Shown in pieces: positions 17,743-25,801 of a stretch of DNA of 64,000 nucleotides. Every line of letters begins with the position of its first letter. The stretch's first letter is position 1. The notes below the pieces were generated by a model, which made no database searches, had not been told where the DNA came from, and saw nothing but the letters and a program-made list of their open reading frames with translations. The position numbers were made by a program, and so were the translations under genes. Origin of the DNA: CAMPKL01 sp963817465 (GTDB lineage Bacteria > Acidobacteriota > Terriglobia > Bryobacterales > UBA6623); the NCBI GenBank assembly GCA_963817465.1, contig CAWFOP010000005.1, positions 248,001-312,000 of the forward strand. The letters are read 5' to 3'.

Positions 17743-19957
17743 TTGGAGCGACTCAGCGGGAGAGTCGTAGCGTGGATTGTCGGCTTCGCCTTCCTGGCGT
17801 TGGCGGCCGTTCCCGCAACGACAGCCAAAACCGATCGAGAGTTGGCCGCGGAACGCTACCGCAAGGCAGTGGTCCTGCTCGAGGACCTGCACGCGGTGCC
17901 CAAGCTCGAGTTGGGTGTGAAGCAGTACGAGTTGGTCGCCGACGCCTTCGAATCGGTCCAGCGCGCCAGCCCTGCCAGCGGATATTGCGATGACGCGCTG
18001 CTGGCGGCCGCGGGCGTCTATGCGGAAATGGTCGCGCGCTTCGGGTCCGAACACCGCGATCAGGCCATTCACGCCTATGAGTTCCTGATCCACGAATACC
18101 CTTACAGCAAGCATCTCGATGAGGCGCGCGAGCAGATCCGCAAGTTGAAAGCCGGAGAGCGCGCCGCGCCGGCAGCCGCCGACCCGAAGGCGTCGGAAGA
18201 GCAGGAGCCGCAGCCGGTGACGGTGTCGGAAGCGACGCCGCCGGCTGATGACTCCGGGCGCGACGCCGACGAGCCTGCGGTGGCGCACGCCTCCGACGCG
18301 GGCGCGCAGGTCGTAAAGGCCGCCTTCCGCTACGAGCCGTCCTCCGAGTCGTCGCTCACCGCCGCGGTCGAAGGCGTGATCCGGCCCGCCCCGCCCAGCG
18401 CGAACGACTCGACGGCCGCCGTCCGGGACTTGCGCTTTTGGCGGCATCCCGGCTACCTCCGCGTCGTGATCGAGCTCGACGACTTCGCCAAATTCAAGTA
18501 CGACGCGTTGGCCAATCCGCCGCGGCTCTACTTCGACCTCTACGGTTCGGAGTTATCGGGAGACTTGCTCCGCGGCGTATCGCATGAAATCGACGACCCG
18601 ATCGTCAGCGCGATCCGGCTCGCCCAAAACCGTCGCACCAAAACACGCCTGGTCCTCGACCTGAAAGACAAGGCCGCGTTCGACGTCGACTGGCTGACAA
18701 ACCCGCCCCGCATGGTGCTCGAGGTTCGCCCGCAAGGCGGTCCGCCGCCGCGGCGCGACAGCGGCATTATCGACATCACCGAAACGCGGCCGCCGAGCGA
18801 GCAGGCCCCGAACGATCAACCCTCCGAGCGGCTCGACGGAGACGGCCGAGGCGGCGCCGAAAAAGACGTTCAACGAAGCGCTCGCGGAGCTGACTTCGCC
18901 TGGCGGCGCCACCCTCGAGCATGTATTCGAGAGCGACGACTTGCGCACGCCGCGTCCGGCGCGCGAAGCCCTGGCGCCGCCGGACGACGAGTCGGACGCG
19001 GAGGCCGAGGAAGCCGAAGTCGCAACAGTTCGGGAGCGAGCGCCCGATTTCCCCGTCGAGTCACCTGAGGCGGCCTCGACGATGGGGAAAATCTCCCCCC
19101 CTCCAACAGCGCTCGCTCCCCCGCCTCCCTCCGCCGCTGTGGCGCCGCCCCACGACGACCTCACCCTGCCTTCTCCCGAGCCGGCGGACGCCACCTCGCG
19201 CGGCACCCACAACCTGATTCGCGCGTTGGGCTTGAAGGTCGCCCGCGTCGTCATCGACCCCGGTCACGGCGGCCACGACGTCGGCTCGATCGGTCCTTCG
19301 GGTTTGCATGAGAAAGACGTCGTGCTCGACGTTTCCAAGCGCCTCGGCAAGTTGATCGAAGACAACCTCGGCGCCGAGGTCATTTACACCCGCAGCGACG
19401 ACACATATTCGCGGCCGCAAGATCGGCCGAAGGTCGCCAACAAGGCGCAGGCCGACCTGTTCATCTCGGTTCATGCCAACGCCTCATCGATCCACAGCGT
19501 GCGGGGCGTCGAGACCTACTACCTGAACTTCACCACCGATTCCTGGGCGATGAAGGTGGCCTCGCGCGAAAACGCCGGGTCCGACAGCACGGTTCACGAG
19601 TTGCAAGACCTGCTCTCGAAGATCGCGCTGAAGGAGCGCATCGAGGAGTCGCGGGAATTCGCCAATCAAGTGCAGTCCTCGCTCTACGGCGGACTCACCA
19701 AGACGACCGACGGGCTGCGCAACCGCGGCGTCCGCAAGGCCCCGCTGCTGGCCCTGATCAGCGCGAAAATGCCGGCCATCCTTGCCGAGATCGGCTTCAT
19801 CTCGAACGCGTCGGACGAGAAGCTGCTCAAGAAGGCCGACTACCGCCAAAAGATCGCCCAAAACCTCTACGACGGCGTGGCGAGCTACATCAACTCGCTG
19901 GGCAGCGATCGCCTCACGATGACCGAGCGCGAACGCGCAACCGCGTCTATGGACTGA
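17743..19957 (+). CDS. N-acetylmuramoyl-L-alanine amidase with TPR-like and AMIN regions, one +1 frameshift
   Basis: TTG start at 17743 with GGAGAGG about 9 bases upstream. Domains in order: signal peptide; helical TPR-like region (about 30-135, YLIH-type helices such as HAYEFLIHEYPYSKH); Pro/Glu-rich linker; AMIN domain (about 225-330, VRDLRFW then YLRVVIELDD); long disordered linker; Amidase_3 domain with VVIDPGHGGHDVGS, the Zn-binding Glu in LHEKD and SVHANAS, ending LAEIGFISN. It cuts the bond between MurNAc and the peptide stem; AMIN directs such enzymes to the septum or pole. The frame changes at about 18830-18838 in the linker; removing one base joins both parts into about 737 residues. 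Confidence 0.85.
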
Positions 19958-20053
19958 GGACGGCCCTCCGCCGCTGAGGCCCGCCGCGGCGCATAACTCC
20001 AGTTGTGCCGCGAACCGATTCCTTGGTTCGCAGGTCCGCGCCGAGCGTCGTGC

Positions 20054-20059
20054 TATCCT
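20054..20059 (+). promoter_or_regulatory. -10-like hexamer before amidohydrolase
   Basis: TATCCT, 9 bases before the ATG at 20069; no Shine-Dalgarno fits in between, suggesting a leaderless or very short-leader transcript. Confidence 0.35.
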
Positions 20060-20068
20060 CAGCGGCGC

Positions 20069-20986
20069 ATGCTGACTCGCCGTTCGTTTCTCGCCGCGGC
20101 CGCCGCCGCTCCTGCACTGCTTTCCGCCCGACCCACGGGGCTCCTGATCGACACGCACATTCACCTGTTCTCGGGCGACACCACGCGGTTTCCGTTCCAT
20201 CCCAACGCCCCGTATCAGCCCGGCCCGGCCGACCTCGCCGAGTACAAGCGGTTCGTTGCCGAGGCGAAGATCGACCACACGGTCGTCGTGCATCCCGAAC
20301 CGTACCAAGACGATCATCGCTACCTCGAGTATTGCTTGGAGAACGAGCCCTCAAAGGGTTTCTTTAAAGGGACTTGCCTGTTCGATACGCTTGACCCCAA
20401 GACCCCGCGGCGCATGGCTGACCTCTCCAAGCGGCATCCCGGCAAGATCGTCGCCTTGCGCGTCCACGAGATGGGTGAACGCGGCGCGCCCTACGAGACC
20501 GGCGGAGCGATCAAGAACCGCGACCTCGGCTCGGACGGCATGAGGCGCTGCTGGAAGGCCGCTTCCGACCTGGGCATGGCGATCCAGATGCACATGAAGC
20601 CGTTCTTCGCCCCACCGCTCGAAAAGCTGGTCGCCGAGTTCGGCGGCACGTCGGTCGTCATCGACCACCTCGCCCGCAGCGGCATGGGAACCGAGCAGGA
20701 CTGGCAAGACGTGCTGCGCCTGGCGAAGCACCCCAAGGTCCACATGAAGTACTCCGGGATCAACTACACCTCCCAGCAAGACCCGCCGTACGCCGACGCG
20801 AAGCCGCGCGTGAAGCAAGCCTATGAGGCCTTTGGACCCGAGCGGATGATCTGGGGCGGGATGGGCCATTCGATGGAGCAGTTCGAGACCGCTTCGAAGA
20901 CCCTGGACTTCCTGTTCGACTATGCGCCGGAGAGCGACCGCGCACAGATCCGCGGGCTCACGGCGAAGCGCCTTTTCCGGTTCTGA
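20069..20986 (+). CDS. Tat-exported amidohydrolase-2 family (TIM-barrel) hydrolase
   Basis: 305 residues from the ATG at 20069; earlier in-frame starts would sit upstream of the -10-like box. TRRSFLAAAAAAP is a twin-arginine signal. The mature part is an Amidohydro_2 metal-dependent hydrolase: IDTHIHLF gives the first HxH metal pair, VVVHPEPY and VIDHLARSG further histidines, and MIWGGMGHS takes the place of the usual terminal WGSD-type motif, where the Asp is replaced. Known relatives are lactonases and decarboxylases; the substrate is unknown. The class III aminotransferase follows 38 bases later. Confidence 0.85.
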   Translation: MLTRRSFLAAAAAAPALLSARPTGLLIDTHIHLFSGDTTRFPFHPNAPYQPGPADLAEYKRFVAEAKIDHTVVVHPEPYQDDHRYLEYCLENEPSKGFFKGTCLFDTLDPKTPRRMADLSKRHPGKIVALRVHEMGERGAPYETGGAIKNRDLGSDGMRRCWKAASDLGMAIQMHMKPFFAPPLEKLVAEFGGTSVVIDHLARSGMGTEQDWQDVLRLAKHPKVHMKYSGINYTSQQDPPYADAKPRVKQAYEAFGPERMIWGGMGHSMEQFETASKTLDFLFDYAPESDRAQIRGLTAKRLFRF

Positions 20987-21005
20987 GCGAGCGGCGGCCC
21001 TGCGA

Positions 21006-21011
21006 TAGACT
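21006..21011 (+). promoter_or_regulatory. -10-like hexamer before aminotransferase
   Basis: TAGACT, 13 bases before the ATG at 21025. Confidence 0.35.
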
Positions 21012-21024
21012 GGGGTCTGAATCC

Positions 21025-22419
21025 ATGCCGACTTACTCGCTCGAGCCCCGCGACGTCGCCCCCGTCGAGTCCCGCTATCGCCGCATCCGCACCAAGCTGC
21101 CGGTCCCGGAGTCAATCCCCTTGCTGCAGCGGCTACAGGCCGCCGAGCCGATCGCCATGCAGGGCCAGCCGCCCATCTTGTGGGATTCGGCCGAGGGCTT
21201 TCTCGTCCGCGATAAGTGGGGCAACCAGTGGATCGACTGGTCGTCGGGAGTGCTCATCACCAACGCCGGCCACGGCGACCGTCGCATCATCGAAGCGATA
21301 CGCAAAGTTATCGACAGTAAGCTGCTGACCACATACTGCTTTCCCAACGAGGAACGACTCGCCTTGGTCGAGCGGATTCGGGACCTTCTCCCGGCTCCTC
21401 TCGAGAAAGTTTTCTTGCTGACGACCGGCTCGGAGACGGTCGAGTGCGCCATCAAACTCTGCCGCACCCACGGCGTGAAGGTCGGCGGGGCGGCAAAGAA
21501 CGTGATCGTCTCGTACCGCAACGCTTTCCACGGACGAACGCTCGGCTCGCAGCAGGCCGGCGGCATTCCCAGCCTCAAGAGCTGGATCGGCAACCTCGAT
21601 CCCGGATTCCTCCAGATCCCTTTTCCGGACGGCTACCGCTGCGAGGACACGTCGTTCGACCTGTTCGAGCGCAGCTTGGCCGAGGCCGGCATCGCGCCCG
21701 CGAGCGTAGCGGGCGTCATCCTCGAGACCTACCAGGGCGGCGACGCGGCTTTCGCGCCGCCCGCGTACATGCAGCGGCTGCGCGAGTGGTGCGACCGCCA
21801 TGCGGTCCTGCTGGTCTGCGACGAGGTGCAGGCTGGATTCGGGCGCACCGGCACGCTTTGGGGATTCGAGCATTACGACATCATTCCGGACCTGACTTGC
21901 TTTGGAAAAGGGATCTCCAGTTCCCTGCCCCTCGCCGCCGTCGCGGGCCGCGCCGACATCATGGACCTGCATCCGGCGGGCTCGATGACCTCCACGCACT
22001 CGGGCAATCCGGTCTGCTGCGCAGCGGCCCTAGCCGGCATCAACGCCATTCTCGAAGACGGCATGGTAGACAACGCCCGCGAGGTCGGAGCTCGACTTCA
22101 AAGCGGCCTGCAGCAGATCGCGGCCGACGCCGCGGAAGTCGCCGCGGTCCTGGGCAAGGGCATGGTGGCGGGTTTCGTGGTCGTCGATCCCTCGACCGGC
22201 GAGCCCGACGCACGGCTGGCGTTCGAGATTGTGCGCCGCGCGGTCGAAAAGGGCGTCTTGATGTTTTCGCCGGTCGGCTTCGGCGGCGGAACAGTCAAGA
22301 TCGCGCCGCCCCTGATGCTCACCCATGACGCGCTCGACGATTCCCTCGAGGCCTTCCGCGAATCCGTCGCCGAAAGCGTCGCAGCTCGCCGCGAAGAGCG
22401 CAGCCCGGTCCGGGCTTGA
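21025..22419 (+). CDS. Class III pyridoxal-phosphate aminotransferase (GABA-aminotransferase-like)
   Basis: 464 residues, full length. Seen: TTGSETVECAIKLCR (phosphate loop), FHGRTLGSQQAGG, LVCDEVQAGFGRTG with the PLP-nitrogen Asp, and FGKGISSSLPLAAVAGR with the Schiff-base Lys. Fold-type I subgroup II enzymes move the amino group from omega-amines such as GABA or ornithine to a keto acid. A precise substrate cannot be given; the N-terminal layout fits 4-aminobutyrate or related omega-amino acid enzymes. No dehydrogenase or transporter partner is adjacent. Confidence 0.88.
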   Translation: MPTYSLEPRDVAPVESRYRRIRTKLPVPESIPLLQRLQAAEPIAMQGQPPILWDSAEGFLVRDKWGNQWIDWSSGVLITNAGHGDRRIIEAIRKVIDSKLLTTYCFPNEERLALVERIRDLLPAPLEKVFLLTTGSETVECAIKLCRTHGVKVGGAAKNVIVSYRNAFHGRTLGSQQAGGIPSLKSWIGNLDPGFLQIPFPDGYRCEDTSFDLFERSLAEAGIAPASVAGVILETYQGGDAAFAPPAYMQRLREWCDRHAVLLVCDEVQAGFGRTGTLWGFEHYDIIPDLTCFGKGISSSLPLAAVAGRADIMDLHPAGSMTSTHSGNPVCCAAALAGINAILEDGMVDNAREVGARLQSGLQQIAADAAEVAAVLGKGMVAGFVVVDPSTGEPDARLAFEIVRRAVEKGVLMFSPVGFGGGTVKIAPPLMLTHDALDDSLEAFRESVAESVAARREERSPVRA

Positions 22420-22659
22420 CGCTTTTTCGACCGCGCCCTGTAACATTCGGTCCGGCGTGACGATCAATGAGCGTTGCAGGCCGTGGCCGTCCCGGTGTAC
22501 AACATAAAAATAGGAAACTGTTCGACTTTCGGTGAATACTGTTAGTTGCGGTGGACGTGATAACCTGAAAATTCGCGCCCGCCTTTTACGTGCGTTCGAG
22601 AGGACTGCACGGTCTTTTGTGTCTTTGTCGCTGTTCCGTCCGGTTCGAGGAACTGATCC

Positions 22660-25629
22660 ATGTCTCTACGCTCTACGCTTCCCATCACACTCTTCGTGCT
22701 CGGAGTTAGCTCGCTGTTCGGGCAAGGCCTCGACACGACGGCGCAAAAGGACGACTGGGAGGAAATCAATTTTGAGTTCGATTCCGCCGTCCTGACCGAC
22801 GGGTACCCCAGCCTGCTGCGGCTGGCCGACCTGCTCAACCAAAATCCCGACTATAAGGTCGAACTGATTGGAAACACGGATTTCCGCGGCACAGACGAAT
22901 ACAACATTGGGCTGGGGCGGCGGCGCGCCGAGACGGTCCAATCCTTCCTGATCAAATACGGCGCGCGTCAGGACCAAATCACGATCAATAGCCAAGGCGA
23001 GCAGAGCCCTAAGGTGCCGAACGAGACCGATGAGGGCCGCTGGATGAACCGCCGCGTGACGATGAACGTGAAGGACGCGGAAGGCCGGCGCATCTCGGAC
23101 GGCGGCGTAAAGGAAGCGATCGAGGGCATCGAGAAATCCGGGATGTCGGACGACTGCTGCAACCAAATCCTCGATAAGTTATCGAAACTCGACGATATTC
23201 TCGATCTGCTCAAGAACCTCAAGGACGAGAACGACAAGCTGAAGGCCGACGTCGCACAACTCAAGGAGAAGGCCGCCGAGCCCCCGAACTACCCGCAGCC
23301 GCCTTCCCCGGCCGAAGTCGCCGGCGCGGTCCGCAAAGAAGTCGAGGACTACGACCAGAACAAGCCCCAGAACAAATACGCGACCTTCAATATCAACGCC
23401 GGGCCGTCGTCGGACAGCGGCAACCTGAGCGTCAGCGGTCAGGGCCGCGTCTTCATTCCGTTCGCCAAGCGCCACGCCATCCAGACCCAAGGCGAATACA
23501 TGCACTACTTCGGGCGTGACGAGGGCCAGATGGACCTCGGTCTCGTCAGCCGCTACGGCGACGTGCAAGTCGGCGGCTTCTCGAGCTTCAAGTACGTCAA
23601 ATTCGACGAGTGGGACAAGGTCGGCGCGCTCGGCCAGGGCGCCTTCACATTGGATTACGTGTTCAACCGCGGCCGCGTCGGGTTCTTCGGCACGAAGGCG
23701 TTTCTCGACGGAGCGGTGGTCAACACCGCCCTGCTGCGGCGCAACGTCATCGAAGAGACTTACCTGCGCGTCACCGATCAGGCGGGCGTATCGGCCGCGG
23801 TCGCGGCCTGGGGCCCGGCCTGGTTCGAGGGCAATTTCGGCGCGCTGTTCCGCCACGGCGGAAGCAACAAGCCGGGCGGCACCATCCGCTACATTCATCC
23901 GCTCAACAGCAGCCAAACGATCGCCCTCACGCTCGAAGGCGGCTTGAACGAAACCTATTTGAGCAACGACAACAGCGGACGTTTCGTCGTCGGTCTGCAG
24001 TTCGGCAAGTGGATGTCGCCGAAGAATTACGCCGACGCGGGCGACGCTCCGGTCCCGGTCGACGTGCCGCGCGTGCGCTACGAAGTGCTCAAGCGTGAGA
24101 TCCGCACCGGCAACGACTCGCCGGTCGCCGACGCCGGCCCCGACCAGATCGGCATCGATCCGGGCGACGTCACCCTAGACGGTTCGGGCTCGTACGATCC
24201 GGACAACGACCCGATGACCTTCGAGTGGACGCAGGTGGGCGGCGACCCGGTCACCCTCAACGGCGCGAGCTCGGCGCAGGCCAGCTTCACCGCCGAGGAG
24301 GGCAAGAGCTATTTCTTCCGCTTGACCGTCAAGGACGACCAGGGCGGCATGGGCACCGACCGCGTAACAGTCCAGGTTTCCGAGCCTAAGGACATCGTCA
24401 TTCGCCGCTTCCGCGTCGAGCCCGGCAAGGTGAACGCCGGTCAGCCGGTCACCATCACCTGGGATGTCGGCAACGCCGAGAAGGTGGAGATCACCGGCCT
24501 CGGCGAAGTCGGCAATACGGGCACGTCGACCATTCCGGTCAACGAGACCACCAACTTCACGCTGACCGCCACTGCGGGCGACCGCAAGGCGAGCGAGACG
24601 CAGACCGTCGAGGTCGTGCCCTTCCCGCTGCCTACCGTGGTCAGCTTCACGGCTGATCCGCTCATGATCGAGCGCGGCGACGCGACGGTGCTGAGCTGGC
24701 AGACCGAAGGCGCCGACTCGGTGATGATCGAAGGCATCGGCTCGGTGGGCACCAGCGGCACCGCCACGGTTTCGCCGACCGAGACGACGACCTACATCCT
24801 GACCGCACGTAACGCCTCGGGCGAAGTCACCAAGACCGTTTCGGTCCGGGTTGTGTCGCCTGGCGCGCCGCGCATCCTCAGCTTCGCCGCAACTCCGGCG
24901 GAGATCGGCGCGGGCGAGCCGTCAACGCTGATCTGGGAGGTCGAGAACGCCGACACGGTCACGATCAGCGACCTCGGTCCGGTCGACGCCAAGGGCACGA
25001 GCGACGTGTCGCCGGCGACGACCACCACTTACACCTTGACCGCCAAGAATGCGACGGGCGAGGTCACAGCGACGGCGACGGTCACCGTCCGCACGCCGGT
25101 CCGCATCGTCTCGTTCAAGGCCGACAAGACCACGGTCCAAAACCCCGGCGACCCGGCGACATTGTCGTGGGTGGTCGAGAACGCGACCCACGTCGAGCTG
25201 GTCAACTACGGACCCGTCGAGACCACCGGATCGCAAACCGTCAATCCGGTCGGCGAGACGGTCTACACGCTGATCGCCTACGGCGTCCGCTCGCAGGTGG
25301 AAGCCACCGTCGAGCTGAACGTCGAAAACGAGAATAAGAGCCCGATTGCGATCGCGGAAGCGCCGCGCGCGATTCTGGTTCCCTCCGGCACACAGACCGG
25401 CAAGGGCACGCTTGACGGGTCGAAATCGTACGACCCGGACGGCGACCCGATCACCTACCAGTGGACGTCGATCGGCCCGCTGCAAGCGAATATCACCAAT
25501 CCCAAGGCCGTTAACCCGACCGTCGAGTTCGTGAGCGGCTACGGACGCTACGAGTTCCAGTTGTCGGTCACCGACGACAAGGGCGCGATGGGCATGGATC
25601 AGGTGGTGGTGTTCTGGGTGGATCCGTAG
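22660..25629 (+). CDS. 989-residue surface protein: N-terminal OmpA domain, barrel-like middle, PKD and Ig-like repeats
   Basis: Signal peptide (to about residue 22), then an OmpA peptidoglycan-binding domain at about 35-140 (INFEFDSAVLTD; TDFRGTDEYNIGLGRRRA; RWMNRRV). A coiled coil follows (about 165-215), then a Gly/aromatic-rich region (about 235-460) with alternating hydrophobic strands, a PKD-type domain (about 485-575, DGSGSYDPDNDPMTFEW), four Ig-like repeats of about 78 residues (each with a LSW.VENA-like start and a TTTYTLTA-like end), and a last PKD-like domain (LDGSKSYDPDGDPITYQW). OmpA domains are usually C-terminal, so the order is unusual. GAGGAA sits 7 bases before the ATG. It ends at a strong hairpin terminator. 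Probably an outer-membrane-linked adhesin or scaffold. Confidence 0.8.
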   Translation: MSLRSTLPITLFVLGVSSLFGQGLDTTAQKDDWEEINFEFDSAVLTDGYPSLLRLADLLNQNPDYKVELIGNTDFRGTDEYNIGLGRRRAETVQSFLIKYGARQDQITINSQGEQSPKVPNETDEGRWMNRRVTMNVKDAEGRRISDGGVKEAIEGIEKSGMSDDCCNQILDKLSKLDDILDLLKNLKDENDKLKADVAQLKEKAAEPPNYPQPPSPAEVAGAVRKEVEDYDQNKPQNKYATFNINAGPSSDSGNLSVSGQGRVFIPFAKRHAIQTQGEYMHYFGRDEGQMDLGLVSRYGDVQVGGFSSFKYVKFDEWDKVGALGQGAFTLDYVFNRGRVGFFGTKAFLDGAVVNTALLRRNVIEETYLRVTDQAGVSAAVAAWGPAWFEGNFGALFRHGGSNKPGGTIRYIHPLNSSQTIALTLEGGLNETYLSNDNSGRFVVGLQFGKWMSPKNYADAGDAPVPVDVPRVRYEVLKREIRTGNDSPVADAGPDQIGIDPGDVTLDGSGSYDPDNDPMTFEWTQVGGDPVTLNGASSAQASFTAEEGKSYFFRLTVKDDQGGMGTDRVTVQVSEPKDIVIRRFRVEPGKVNAGQPVTITWDVGNAEKVEITGLGEVGNTGTSTIPVNETTNFTLTATAGDRKASETQTVEVVPFPLPTVVSFTADPLMIERGDATVLSWQTEGADSVMIEGIGSVGTSGTATVSPTETTTYILTARNASGEVTKTVSVRVVSPGAPRILSFAATPAEIGAGEPSTLIWEVENADTVTISDLGPVDAKGTSDVSPATTTTYTLTAKNATGEVTATATVTVRTPVRIVSFKADKTTVQNPGDPATLSWVVENATHVELVNYGPVETTGSQTVNPVGETVYTLIAYGVRSQVEATVELNVENENKSPIAIAEAPRAILVPSGTQTGKGTLDGSKSYDPDGDPITYQWTSIGPLQANITNPKAVNPTVEFVSGYGRYEFQLSVTDDKGAMGMDQVVVFWVDP

Positions 25630-25657
25630 AGATTCGCCCCAACCGAAACCCAAAGCA

Positions 25658-25684
25658 GGGCGCGGCGCAAGCCGCGCCCTTTTT
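25658..25684 (+). terminator. Rho-independent terminator after OmpA/PKD gene
   Basis: Perfect 9-bp stem GGGCGCGGC/GCCGCGCCC around a GCAA tetraloop, followed by TTTTT. It starts 28 bases after the stop codon. Confidence 0.9.
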
Positions 25685-25787
25685 CGTCGCGCGGACGTGC
25701 TGGTCGCGCCCTCACGGGCGCGGCTCTGTCGCTTGCTATTAAGCCGCGGAACGTCGTTGGATGGCGAGCCGGCCCCACCGTCAGGAG

Positions 25788-25793
25788 TATCAT
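25788..25793 (+). promoter_or_regulatory. -10-like hexamer before PSD1 gene
   Basis: TATCAT, 8 bases before the ATG at 25802; consistent with a leaderless transcript after the upstream terminator. Confidence 0.35.
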
Positions 25794-25801
25794 TGACGAC
25801 G

